Origin: CAZSVI01 sp964610205
Lineage (GTDB): Bacteria > Bacillota > Clostridia > DSM-8532
Reading direction: 5' to 3'
Length of the DNA: 20,913 nt
Assembly: GCA_964610205.1 (NCBI GenBank)
Contig: CAZSVI010000066.1
Coordinates: 1 to 20,913, forward strand
Position numbers and translations under genes: made by a program. The first letter of the stretch is position 1; the number at the start of each line of letters is the position of its first letter. Positions 1 through 7,037 of the stretch are shown in pieces. Under the pieces are notes generated by a model. The model searched no databases and had not been told where the DNA came from. It saw only the letters and a list, made by a program, of their open reading frames with translations.

Positions 1-104
1 TCTCCATCCGATATGGAAGCAACCCGCTCCAGATGTACACTCTCATCCCCGGGCCAAACCGTCATATTCGAAAATACAGGACGGCTGATATCAATAATCA
101 TCAT
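1..104 (-). CDS. Cyclase/kynurenine formamidase-like protein, N-terminal fragment
   Basis: Reading the minus strand from 104 gives an open frame of 34 codons that runs off the left edge. It begins MMIIDISRPVF and continues SNMTVWPGDESVHLERV. The D-I-S/R-P opening followed about 15 residues later by WPGDE is characteristic of the cyclase family (Pfam PF04199), metal-dependent hydrolases that include kynurenine formamidase (N-formylkynurenine to kynurenine plus formate). An AAAGGCGGG ribosome binding site lies just upstream; either of two adjacent ATG codons (104 or 101) could be the start. The metal-ligand histidines expected later in the protein are outside the window, so the substrate cannot be inferred. 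It is divergent from cwlJ. Family fairly sure; specific function unknown. Confidence 0.6.
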   Translation of the reverse strand, partial: MMIIDISRPVFSNMTVWPGDESVHLERVASISDG

Positions 105-231
105 ATCCCGCCTTTCTTTTATTAAGTAAGTTCAAACACTATTGTAGACAACAAACCTGAACAATACAAGATTAATTTTTTGAACCAACTACTTCCCGCT
201 GCATAGGATAGTATGAGAGGAAGGTGATAGT

Positions 232-672
232 ATGCTGTCCGCCCGAGAACTTTTTGCCCGTATGATACGCTGTGAAGCCGAAGGTGAGGGGGATAACGGA
301 ATGAAAGCAGTCGCAACCGTTATTATGAACCGGGTTCATGTTCCTTATGGGGAATATATGAAACTGAACCAGGGAGATTTACGGAAAGTTTTACTGCAGC
401 CGTATCAGTTTACCTGCGCGATGGAAACGGTATACGGTGAGTATAATCCACAAAACATATACAACATCCCCGCACGGCAGGAGGATTATGAAATAGCGGA
501 TTGGGCCCTTTCCGGAAACAAGCATAGGGGAGCGGGAGAGTGTTTATGGTACTATAATCCGTTTTCACCGGATTGCGCTGCTTATTTCCCGCAAACCAGA
601 ACCGGTGCGTACTATAACAGAATAACGCAGCATTGCTTTTATTCGCCAACTTCCCTATATGCGCAGACATAA
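232..672 (+). CDS. cwlJ: Spore cortex-lytic cell wall hydrolase, CwlJ type
   Basis: A 146-residue protein, close to the roughly 140 residues of Bacillus CwlJ and consisting only of the Hydrolase_2 (SleB/CwlJ) catalytic domain. It lacks the signal peptide and peptidoglycan-binding domain of SleB. Residues 5-35 carry the family opening (RELFARMIRCEAEGE, then AVATVIMNRV), with the conserved glutamate in EAEGE as likely catalytic residue; WYYNPFSP near residue 107 is also typical. CwlJ-type enzymes cleave spore cortex peptidoglycan containing muramic delta-lactam during germination and act in the coat layer. The start is supported by AGGAAGGTGATAGT upstream. The next gene, 51 nt downstream, is gerQ-like, the partner that holds CwlJ in the coat in Bacillus, which strengthens the call. 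Probably expressed in the mother cell; I could not identify a convincing sigma-E promoter. Confidence 0.88.
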   Translation: MLSARELFARMIRCEAEGEGDNGMKAVATVIMNRVHVPYGEYMKLNQGDLRKVLLQPYQFTCAMETVYGEYNPQNIYNIPARQEDYEIADWALSGNKHRGAGECLWYYNPFSPDCAAYFPQTRTGAYYNRITQHCFYSPTSLYAQT

Positions 673-723
673 AAGTCAGAAATATTATGTCCATAAGTAA
701 ATCAAAAGACCGGAGGTTTTTTT

Positions 724-1269
724 ATGAACAAATACAATAATGCCATGAAATCAATGATACCATCAATACAAACTAAAAATGGAAAGCATATTCCTTCCGA
801 ATGGTCGATACCTTCAATGCATGCCGAACAGACCTTTTTACAGCAGCAGCCATTACAGCCGGATATGTCCCGGCAGGTTCCTCAAAAACCCATGCACCGG
901 CAAGCTTCTCAAGCAGGAATGTATCAACCGCGCATGCCTGAAACAGGTATATTCCAGCCGGATGAAGCAATTCAGCCTCAACCGGCAATGCAACAAAACG
1001 GAATACAGACACCAACAACCATTATGGCCAGCGGCCGAGGCGTCAGGGATTCGGTTTTAACCGATACGAATTTTACCCAGGGATTTTTACGAACCCAGAT
1101 TGGGCGGCATGTGAAAATTGAATTCCTGATTGGTACTAATATGTTTATAGACAGGGAAGGTGATCTGGTCAGAGTAGGTACGGACTATATTATTATCCAG
1201 GAAACGGCAACCGATGATTATCTGTTATGCGATTTATATTCCATAAAATTTATCCGCTTTTACTATTAA
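724..1269 (+). CDS. gerQ: Spore coat protein, GerQ-like
   Basis: A 181-residue protein with two parts. Residues 1-105 are low complexity, rich in Gln, Pro and Met (for example QQQPLQPDM). Residues 112-181 form a compact domain (TQGFLRTQIGRHVKIEF to DLYSIKFIRFYY) that matches the GerQ/YwdL C-terminal pattern: an N-terminal helix, a GK/R-x-V-x-hydrophobic strand, then a strand pair ending in a Y-L-L-x-hydrophobic-Y-x-x-hydrophobic motif. In Bacillus, GerQ is a coat protein cross-linked by transglutaminase and required for CwlJ localisation; cwlJ and gerQ are cotranscribed there, as seems so here. The Gln-rich N-terminus would suit cross-linking, but that is inference. The start follows a perfect GGAGG seven bases upstream. 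Sequence similarity to Bacillus GerQ is modest, so the call rests partly on gene order. Confidence 0.75.
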   Translation: MNKYNNAMKSMIPSIQTKNGKHIPSEWSIPSMHAEQTFLQQQPLQPDMSRQVPQKPMHRQASQAGMYQPRMPETGIFQPDEAIQPQPAMQQNGIQTPTTIMASGRGVRDSVLTDTNFTQGFLRTQIGRHVKIEFLIGTNMFIDREGDLVRVGTDYIIIQETATDDYLLCDLYSIKFIRFYY

Positions 1270-1272
1270 AAC

Positions 1273-1345
1273 AGGGACATGAGGCTTTTCCTTCAGGTTA
1301 AAACACTCAACATATTTTATCTGATTTATTTCAGGGTATGTCCCT
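1273..1345. repeat. 8-bp inverted repeat across the gerQ/ykvI convergent junction
   Basis: AGGGACAT at 1273-1280 is repeated inverted as ATGTCCCT at 1338-1345, with 57 bp between. The right arm lies inside the last codons of ykvI. It is not followed by a T-tract on either strand, so it is not a convincing terminator. The same half-site recurs as the palindrome GGACATGTCC at 14813-14822. It may be chance or the remains of a short palindromic element. Confidence 0.3.
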
Positions 1346-2390
1346 TCCTTTCTTCTTTTAGTATTTTTATCCACCGGTATATTAAAAGAATAAACAAAAT
1401 ACTGCCGATGTATCCGAAAAACGGATATATTTTATCTATCATATTTGAAAACCCTTGTTTTGCAAGGGGTATTACTATGAGACCCATGCATATGTTTAAA
1501 ACCCATCTGGGCTTTCTCGATATTTGAGCCAGCCTGTCAACACAACAAAATCCGGATGAAATCGCAGTGGTAAGCAGAGCAAAGGTAAGTATAAGTGAAT
1601 ATGCAATAAACCCCAACTTTCCGGTGGTTACTGAGAGTTCCACCATCGGCAGTTCCGCATAATGAATAGAATTGAAATTTATATAAAGAGCCTTGTTTAG
1701 TATACACATAGGAACCAAAAGCGCGTTCCCTCCCACAATCCCGGATATTATGGCGGTTCTTCTCGTGGTAAGCCAGGGATACATGCTGGCCATGACCAGT
1801 ATATTTAAAATACTGTTATAGCACACATATAAGACGGCAAAAATCAGCCAGTTGACATCTATTACCGTTTTTCCTGCTGAAAAAACCGGTCTGCTTTGCA
1901 TAATTACCCTTATTCCCAGATACAGCATGCCCCCTATCATTATAGGTGTGAGTATACCGCTTACCGCAATAACTCCTCTTATATTGAAAAATATCAATAC
2001 CGTACACAACATTGCCAGCAAAATAACACCAATTGCCTCTGAAAATCCGGTTAACCTTTGCCAGAGTGCCGCCGCTCCGGCTATCATAACAATGTATATA
2101 CAAAAGGTGAAGACAAGGGATATTCCCTCAAAAAAACTACCAATATAATGACCACCGAGGATATGCAGCAATTCCCTGCTGTTATTGACTTTTCTTTTAT
2201 AAACGATATCGAGGACGGCAACGGCTACAAAAGAAAACAATACCCCTGCCAGAAGAACCCCCGAAAAGCTTTTCACCTCAAAACGTGTAAAAAACTTTAT
2301 TATCTCCTGCCCTGAAGCAAATGCCGCCCCAATGGTAGACGCTGCGTAAACACTTGAAATCCTCACTACATTTTTAAACTCTGTTCTCAT
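1326..2390 (-). CDS. ykvI: YkvI-type integral membrane protein
   Basis: A 354-residue, very hydrophobic protein with about ten predicted membrane segments. The N-terminus (VRISSVYAASTIGAAFASGQEI, with GAAFASGQE near residues 22-30) is the signature of the YkvI family (COG3949), distantly related to the amino acid-polyamine-cation/LeuT-fold transporters. The unwound first helix with small residues (GAAFASG) is the likely substrate site by analogy. No substrate is established for the family. The C-terminal tail is short and basic (KILKEERKGHTLK). The start follows AAAGGGGCC. It is transcribed alone, converging on gerQ; a copy of the window's palindromic repeat ends about 20 nt upstream of the start codon and would be in its leader. 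Family confident, transport substrate unknown. Confidence 0.78.
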   Translation of the reverse strand: MRTEFKNVVRISSVYAASTIGAAFASGQEIIKFFTRFEVKSFSGVLLAGVLFSFVAVAVLDIVYKRKVNNSRELLHILGGHYIGSFFEGISLVFTFCIYIVMIAGAAALWQRLTGFSEAIGVILLAMLCTVLIFFNIRGVIAVSGILTPIMIGGMLYLGIRVIMQSRPVFSAGKTVIDVNWLIFAVLYVCYNSILNILVMASMYPWLTTRRTAIISGIVGGNALLVPMCILNKALYINFNSIHYAELPMVELSVTTGKLGFIAYSLILTFALLTTAISSGFCCVDRLAQISRKPRWVLNICMGLIVIPLAKQGFSNMIDKIYPFFGYIGSILFILLIYRWIKILKEERKGHTLK

Positions 2391-2408
2391 ATGGCCCCTT
2401 TATTTAAT

Positions 2409-2487
2409 CGGCGCTAACGCGTGCCAAAATACAGGCACTAAAGCGCTTACCTTACGTGTTTTGTGTGCAACGCGCCGCCAGCGTTTG
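2409..2487 (-). repeat. Palindromic intergenic repeat, copy 1
   Basis: GC-rich block in AT-rich surroundings. It shares with copies 2 and 3 an ordered set of words: AAAGCGCT, then CCTTACG(C/T)G, then TTTTG(T/C)GTG, then a GCGCCGC/AGCG ending. Within this copy GTGCC (2421-2425) pairs with GGCAC (2434-2438), nested in GCGCT/AGCGC. It ends about 20 nt before the ykvI start codon, so it would be in the ykvI leader. The rest of 2391-2689 holds copy 2 and AT-rich sequence with no gene. Confidence 0.75.
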
Positions 2488-2621
2488 ACAAAATATTCAC
2501 AATGCATGAAGCACATGTAAATATACCACAGCCTATAGATTCAATCCTATTCTATGAGGCCAACCTTACTATATGACAATAAAATAAGAAAATACAAATG
2601 ATTACTCAGTACAGACGTCAG

Positions 2622-2692
2622 AAGTCCAAAACGCGGGCGGGAAAGCGCTGCCTTACGCGTTTTGCGTGCAATGGCCTCGAGCGTATAAATCA
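2622..2692 (-). repeat. Palindromic intergenic repeat, copy 2
   Basis: CAAAACGCG at 2627-2635 pairs perfectly with the right half ACGCGTTTTG near 2655-2664, enclosing AAAGCGCT. It follows the deoC stop codon directly; the similarity to copy 1 (GAATATT flank on the minus strand) even reaches the last deoC codons. In deoC mRNA this would be a strong hairpin with U-rich 3' arm, so it may also end transcription. Confidence 0.72.
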
Positions 2693-3382
2693 ATATTCAT
2701 CCGGGCCTGTATCAGCTTTTGCTCCTATGCAGATTGCCGGGGTTGATGAATATCCGTTCCCAATGCGGGAAACGCCCATATCAAGAAATACCCTTGCCTG
2801 AACCGCATCTCTTATACCTCCGGACGCTTTTACTTTAATTCTTCCGGCTCCGGCCTTAAGCATCGCTTCAACAGCCTCTACTGTAGCACCTGAACCGTAA
2901 AAGCCTGTGGAGGTTTTCACAAAATCCGCACCCGCACGGACGGCACATTCAGTTGCTTTACTTATTTCTTTATATGTAAGCTGTGAAGTTTCAAAAATTA
3001 CCTTGAGCAGCACTCCTTTATCCCTGGCAATATCCGCTACGGCCTTTATATCTTCTTCAACCTTATCCCAGAGTTCCGACCGGATGTACCCGTAATTGGC
3101 AACCATGTCAATTTCATGAACCCCTTTTTTTATGTAATGCTCAGCTTCCGCCGCCTTTATTTCAGAAGGCGTATTACCATGCGGAAAAGCCAGTACGCAT
3201 GAAACCCCTGTTTCAGTCTTTTTACACATTTTGACTGCGATCTCAATATCACATGGACGGACACAAACTGTTTTCACCTTGTAGTCAATTCCAAGCTGTA
3301 TTGCATCACAGGCTTGTTCCCGGGTCATTTCCGGTTTTAAAACAGCATGGTCAATAAAGCGGTTGTATTCATAATTCTTCAT
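2690..3382 (-). CDS. deoC: Deoxyribose-phosphate aldolase
   Basis: A 230-residue class I aldolase that reversibly splits 2-deoxyribose-5-phosphate into acetaldehyde and glyceraldehyde-3-phosphate in deoxynucleoside breakdown (cytosol). All key residues are visible: Asp92 in EIDMVAN, Schiff-base Lys156 in DFVKTSTG, and second lysine Lys185 in IKVKASGGIRD, matching E. coli Asp102, Lys167 and Lys201. Length is typical of the short bacterial form. The start ATG lies inside the end of the upstream YibE/F gene (14-nt overlap), with GAGGA eight bases before it, so translation is probably coupled. There is no pentomutase or nucleoside phosphorylase gene nearby, unlike many deo operons. The C-terminal tail (GAKADTGPDEY) borders a palindromic repeat and may have been altered by it. 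Confidence 0.95.
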   Translation of the reverse strand: MKNYEYNRFIDHAVLKPEMTREQACDAIQLGIDYKVKTVCVRPCDIEIAVKMCKKTETGVSCVLAFPHGNTPSEIKAAEAEHYIKKGVHEIDMVANYGYIRSELWDKVEEDIKAVADIARDKGVLLKVIFETSQLTYKEISKATECAVRAGADFVKTSTGFYGSGATVEAVEAMLKAGAGRIKVKASGGIRDAVQARVFLDMGVSRIGNGYSSTPAICIGAKADTGPDEY

Positions 3383-4511
3383 TAATATCTTCCTCTTTAT
3401 TTATTTTTTTTGAAGTGTAGAGCCATGCGGAGATCAGAGTGGTTACGGGAATCGTAAGAACAATACCTATACTGCCGGACAGAGCTCTTACCATTTCCGA
3501 AGCAAAATAATCCCCGTTTATCATGTATGAAAAAGGTATTTTATATGCCGTAAACAATATCAACAGGTTTATTGCTCCGCCGGTATATGCAAGAATTAGT
3601 GTATTTGTCATCGTTCCCATAACATCCCTGCCAACATTCATACCTGAACGTATCATTTGCCGGAAGTTTATTTCCGGGCTTGTTTGCTTAATTTCGTTCA
3701 GTGCCGAGGCAATGGACATTCCAACATCCATTACAGCCCCCATAGCGCCAATAATAATACCCGCAAAAAGCAAACCCTGAAAGTTGAATTTTACGGCATT
3801 GGGAATATTCATCAGCATAAGCGTTTCTTCCTGAGCCAATCCGGTCAGGTGCGCCAGGGAGCCTGCCGTCAGGGCCAGCGCTCCTGCTGTAAGAATACCG
3901 GTAACTGTTCCAAGGGAAGCGGCAAAAGTCTTGAGATTCCATCCGCTAATAATAAGAAAACATATTATTACAATGCCACTGCAAAGAATAACAGCTGTGA
4001 TAACGGGGGGAAACCCGTTTATAATCAATGGTATAAGCACCTTAATTACAACAAACACGGTTATTGCAAGGGTTACTATTGTTCTCAGGCCTTTCCCCTT
4101 TCCAATTATAAGAATAAGCAGTATAAACAATCCAATAAGAGAATACAAATATCCTTCACGTATAAGGTCTGTTATATATACGTCTATAAGATTACCTGTC
4201 TCATCCTTTTCATAAATAATAAATACCCTGTCTCCCTTTTTAAGAAAAAATGTCTGATAGTCGGAAAAATAAACATTCGTACTGTGTTCGGCCATTACTG
4301 TTTTTCCCCTGTCTTCACCTTCAGTTATTCTGACCTTTACGTATTGGCTTTGAGCATTATATCCCTCACTTAAATCAAATCCTTCATTCCCTGTATCACC
4401 AAGCAGTTCTATTACACGACCGCGGACCTGATAAGCCATACCCTCCTGGGCGGATGATACGGAGCATAAAATAATCTGGACTATAATAAATACGAATATA
4501 AACCTTTTCAT
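3369..4511 (-). CDS. YibE/F-like multispanning membrane protein
   Basis: A 380-residue protein of the YibE/F family (PF07907). An N-terminal hydrophobic segment (residues 4-20, ending near SSA-QE) looks like a signal peptide or anchor. A soluble extracytoplasmic region follows to about residue 120 (contains VRGRVIELLGDTGNEGFD and a typical RGKTV turn). About seven membrane helices cover residues 125-370, with the family-typical GAMGAVMDVGMSIASAL near 255-270 and GRDVMGTMTNTLILAYTG near 290-307. Biochemical role is not established for the family. It has a perfect AGGAGG five bases before the ATG and a good sigma-A promoter upstream, and is the first gene of a two-gene unit with deoC. I see no functional reason for this pairing. 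Family assignment confident. Confidence 0.85.
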   Translation of the reverse strand: MKRFIFVFIIVQIILCSVSSAQEGMAYQVRGRVIELLGDTGNEGFDLSEGYNAQSQYVKVRITEGEDRGKTVMAEHSTNVYFSDYQTFFLKKGDRVFIIYEKDETGNLIDVYITDLIREGYLYSLIGLFILLILIIGKGKGLRTIVTLAITVFVVIKVLIPLIINGFPPVITAVILCSGIVIICFLIISGWNLKTFAASLGTVTGILTAGALALTAGSLAHLTGLAQEETLMLMNIPNAVKFNFQGLLFAGIIIGAMGAVMDVGMSIASALNEIKQTSPEINFRQMIRSGMNVGRDVMGTMTNTLILAYTGGAINLLILFTAYKIPFSYMINGDYFASEMVRALSGSIGIVLTIPVTTLISAWLYTSKKINKEEDINEEL

Positions 4512-4561
4512 TGAAACCTCCTGTGAAATACAAAGAACTATGCCAATTTTCAGTTAAAAAT

Positions 4562-4590
4562 ATTGTAAACCAAAATACTGATTTTGTAAA
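4562..4590 (-). promoter_or_regulatory. Predicted sigma-A promoter of yibE/F-deoC
   Basis: On the minus strand, TTTACA (4590-4585) and TACAAT (4567-4562) are separated by exactly 17 bp; each matches the consensus at five of six bases. The start would be near 4555, giving a leader of about 45 nt. Confidence 0.6.
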
Positions 4591-4611
4591 ATATATATGT
4601 AGAAATTTGAT

Positions 4612-4638
4612 AAAAAAAAGGCGCTCTGACGAACGCCT
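4612..4638 (-). terminator. Rho-independent terminator of sigI-rsgI
   Basis: On the minus strand AGGCG pairs with CGCCT around a 10-nt loop, followed at once by a run of eight T. It lies about 75 nt past the rsgI stop codon and just upstream of the yibE/F promoter, separating the two units. Confidence 0.8.
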
Positions 4639-4647
4639 CCCCCCAAG

Positions 4648-4671
4648 AAAGGAATACTTAAATATTCCTTT
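4648..4671. repeat. Perfect 9-bp hairpin in the rsgI 3' region
   Basis: AAAGGAATA (4648-4656) pairs with TATTCCTTT (4663-4671) around a 6-nt loop, between the rsgI stop and its terminator. It lacks a T-tract. It may stabilise the 3' end of the transcript. Confidence 0.5.
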
Positions 4672-4714
4672 CCGGTATCACTTTTTTAACTATAAGTTGA
4701 ACAAAGTTTTGCCT

Positions 4715-6061
4715 TTACTTTCCGTTTTTCCCCTGGTTGTCTGAGTTTTTATCGGAGGAGTTGTTATATTTTTCTTCTTGGGAAGAGTTTTCCGAAGTAT
4801 CCCCGTTCTTTCTGTCCCCATCAGAAGCCTGATTATCTTCATCCTTTTTTTCCTTATTTTCTGGTTCTTCCTGTTCATCCGTGTTTTCGCCCTCATCATC
4901 AAGGTTCTCAACTTTGCCGGAATTATTGTCCGGTTTTTCTTTATCATTTCCTTTTACTTTATCTTTTTCTTTGTCTTTTTCGTTTATGCCCTGCCCTTTA
5001 TTACCCATAATATGCGGTTGATTGCTATAGCTGCCACCAGCTGCATTTTCGTTTTTATTTTCCTTTACTTTATCCGACTCAGCATTCAGATTCGATTTGG
5101 CATTTGAGTTTTCATTACCTTTCTCCTTTTTTTCAAACTGAACTTTTTCTTTCTCCATCCCGGGTTCCTGGTTATCAGTGCTTACCGGATTCTGGCTGCG
5201 ATTGTTGTTTGCTGTCTGTTCCCCGGAATCATCCTCCTGAGAATCAGAACCGGTACTATGTACTCTGTTATTTTCGTTTTTCTTGTTCTGATTTTTTTCT
5301 TTAAATCCAACCTGTTGATCTCCGTTTTCAAGTTGTGCTTCCTTTTCCAGTTCCTTGTCAAGTTTACGGTTTTCCTTTACTTTCAGCATCAATTCCTTAA
5401 TTGATATATCCTCTAGTTCTTCCCTGTTTAAACTGGTTCCGCTTTCAATAACCTTATCGATGATATTGTTCTTCCCGGGTGATATACCATTCTGAACGGA
5501 TAAACTGTGTGTTTTGGTGTCAAAGGTGAGTACTTCAACATCTCCGGACACCTTCTCCTTGATTTCATTTTGAGTTTTTTCCTTACGGCTGCTGTCCGTT
5601 GATGATACGCTGATTAATACATCCCCGTCCTCTTTCATGTAACCTAATTCCTGTGCCATATCCAGTACGGCGGTTATCCCATTGTCAAATCTCTGAGACC
5701 GGACGGATATTTTATCCACCAACTTTTTACCGTCATCATTCAGTGAACACACCTTAATAATTCTGTCAAAGCAGTTAATTGTGAATTCAACTGAAGGATT
5801 GATATCAATATTGATATACTGCACCGGTGTTGTCCAGGCGATAACCCAGGCCCCCAGAAAAACAACAATAAAAGCCGCAGCAATCATCGACACCAGTTTT
5901 TTGATATAAAAAGCAGTTTCACGTGCTGTTTTATTAGTATAAATAACCGTACCTATCTCAAACTCCGAAGTGGCTTTCATCGTTTTAAAAGTTCCATCGT
6001 TCAATAATAGAACTACGGTTTTCCTATTTTTTTCAATAATAATACCCTTCACTTTACCCAC
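4715..6061 (-). CDS. rsgI: Membrane anti-sigma factor RsgI
   Basis: A 448-residue single-pass membrane protein that would bind and inhibit SigI. Residues 1-53 are the cytoplasmic RsgI_N domain (GIIIEKNRKTVVLLLNDGTF). One membrane helix spans about residues 57-77. The extracytoplasmic part starts with YINIDINPSVEF; Asn88-Pro89 is the conserved NP bond at which RsgI proteins are known to self-cleave. From about residue 245 the protein is a charged low-complexity tail of Asn, Lys, Glu, Asp and Gln with repeated NKN/KEK/DNQ runs. No carbohydrate-binding module or glycoside hydrolase domain is present, unlike several RsgI proteins of cellulosome-forming clostridia. The first codon is GTG; a second GTG three codons in (6052) is better spaced from AGGTGG and matches the N-terminus of relatives, so it may be the true start. 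It follows sigI by 6 nt. Confidence 0.9.
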   Translation of the reverse strand: MGKVKGIIIEKNRKTVVLLLNDGTFKTMKATSEFEIGTVIYTNKTARETAFYIKKLVSMIAAAFIVVFLGAWVIAWTTPVQYINIDINPSVEFTINCFDRIIKVCSLNDDGKKLVDKISVRSQRFDNGITAVLDMAQELGYMKEDGDVLISVSSTDSSRKEKTQNEIKEKVSGDVEVLTFDTKTHSLSVQNGISPGKNNIIDKVIESGTSLNREELEDISIKELMLKVKENRKLDKELEKEAQLENGDQQVGFKEKNQNKKNENNRVHSTGSDSQEDDSGEQTANNNRSQNPVSTDNQEPGMEKEKVQFEKKEKGNENSNAKSNLNAESDKVKENKNENAAGGSYSNQPHIMGNKGQGINEKDKEKDKVKGNDKEKPDNNSGKVENLDDEGENTDEQEEPENKEKKDEDNQASDGDRKNGDTSENSSQEEKYNNSSDKNSDNQGKNGK

Positions 6062-6067
6062 CTGCCT

Positions 6068-6772
6068 TTACAAATCTTTTACATATTCCGCAAGGTAAGG
6101 ATAATCCCCTGTTTTTATTATAAGTACCGTAATGATATACTTTCTGTGTCTTTCGAATTTTTTCCTTCTTATTCCTAACACTTTCTCTATTTGCGCCAGA
6201 GGAAGGTTTTTATTATACAATACTTCATTTAAAACTGCCGGATTATTTACAATATATAAGATTACATCCCTGCAAACCTTTTTTGTTTGTTTGTTTTTTG
6301 GCGCAACATTTTCCAATTCAATAAAATTTATGTCATAGCAGTTAAGTTTATCCTTTAATGTTTGTATTTCCAAAACCCTGTCTTCACGTGTTTTCTCCTC
6401 GCTATACACAATCATGGAGGCCTGAGCTTCCAGTTTATCCTGTTCTTCCTGCTCATCGGAGTTCTGCTTTAAATATATAAGCTTTCGGGTATGTTTTTTC
6501 TGACTTCTGTAATAATCTATTACCTTGCTGCGGATTACTGTTTTTGAAAAATTAAGGAAATCACCATACTCCGGTTTATATTTCTTCACAGCCAGAACAA
6601 AAGCCATCATGGCAATGGAAAGTTCATCATCGGAGCCGTATTTTAAATATTTACCAGATGTTTTTTGAGTACAGGAAGCAATAAATGGCTTATACGCTTC
6701 AAGTAAGTCATTCATTTTTTGATTATCATCTTTGCTATCCAGAACCAATTGTTCCAGTCGCTGGTTTCTCAT
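6068..6772 (-). CDS. sigI: RNA polymerase sigma factor SigI
   Basis: A 234-residue sigma-70-related factor of the SigI family. Region 2 is visible at residues 25-95 (YKPFIASCTQ, DDELSIAMMAFVLAVKKYKPEYG, then FLNFSKTVIRSKVIDYYRSQ). The C-terminal SigI-specific helix-turn-helix ends with ERHRKYIITVLIIKTGDYPYL, very like Bacillus SigI. SigI responds to heat or, in cellulolytic clostridia, to extracellular polysaccharides through RsgI. Its own Shine-Dalgarno is poor (GGG about 12 bases upstream); instead its ATG overlaps, as ATGA, the stop codon of a short upstream ORF with a strong site. Translation is therefore probably coupled to that leader. It is cotranscribed with rsgI and divergent from sigK. 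Promoter not identified with confidence. Confidence 0.92.
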   Translation of the reverse strand: MRNQRLEQLVLDSKDDNQKMNDLLEAYKPFIASCTQKTSGKYLKYGSDDELSIAMMAFVLAVKKYKPEYGDFLNFSKTVIRSKVIDYYRSQKKHTRKLIYLKQNSDEQEEQDKLEAQASMIVYSEEKTREDRVLEIQTLKDKLNCYDINFIELENVAPKNKQTKKVCRDVILYIVNNPAVLNEVLYNKNLPLAQIEKVLGIRRKKFERHRKYIITVLIIKTGDYPYLAEYVKDL

Positions 6773-6840
6773 CTGCTATATCCCGTAAATTGAACTGATT
6801 TCACGTAGTATATCGGCCCATAAGCCAGTATTCTTAACAT
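6769..6840 (-). CDS. Putative 23-residue leader peptide upstream of sigI
   Basis: An ORF of 23 codons on the minus strand, beginning MLRILAYG and ending FTGYSR, preceded by AGAGGGGAAA directly before the ATG. Its TGA stop overlaps the sigI ATG (ATGA). The sigI gene lacks a good site of its own, so ribosomes finishing this ORF could reinitiate on sigI. The peptide resembles nothing I recognise; its amphipathic, tyrosine-containing sequence gives no function. It could instead be a chance ORF or an out-of-frame remnant of a longer sigI N-terminus. No experimental support is available from sequence alone. Confidence 0.5.
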   Translation of the reverse strand: MLRILAYGPIYYVKSVQFTGYSR

Positions 6841-6868
6841 TTTCCCCTCTGGGATATAAAGCCAATGC

Positions 6869-6882
6869 CCGCTCTTTAGCGG
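6869..6882. promoter_or_regulatory. Hairpin between sigI and sigK
   Basis: CCGCT (6869-6873) pairs with AGCGG (6878-6882) around a 4-nt loop, in the divergent region between sigI and sigK. It lies just upstream of the leader ORF and would be in the sigI 5' leader if the promoter is near 6890-6911. Function unknown. Confidence 0.35.
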
Positions 6883-7037
6883 AACTATTTTATCTGCTAT
6901 ATATATACGGTATGAACTCAGTATATTTTAGGGTAAAGAACAAAGTGTTAAAAAGAAATATCATAAAAGTACAGACACCCTTCCTCCTCCATCCGCATAT
7001 ACTTATATATAGTCTTCATTTTCGGGTGGTGAAATAC

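Noticed and set aside
2409..2692. CRISPR array made of repeat copies 1 and 2
   Set aside because: Only two copies here with a 130-bp gap, no regular spacers and no cas genes; the third copy is 8 kb away.
3657..4373. 238-residue plus-strand open frame opposite the YibE/F gene
   Set aside because: Basic, Asn/Lys/Tyr/Cys-rich product with no family features; it is antisense to a gene with clear membrane-protein motifs, promoter and ribosome binding site.
4778..5107. 109-residue very hydrophobic plus-strand frame opposite rsgI
   Set aside because: It is the complement of the Lys/Glu/Asn-rich RsgI tail, which reads as Phe/Ile/Leu in antisense; no ribosome binding site.
6912..7037. 42-codon N-terminal extension of sigK
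   Set aside because: No ribosome binding site at 6912 and no similarity to SigK; ATG 7038 has a good site and matches pro-sigma-K.
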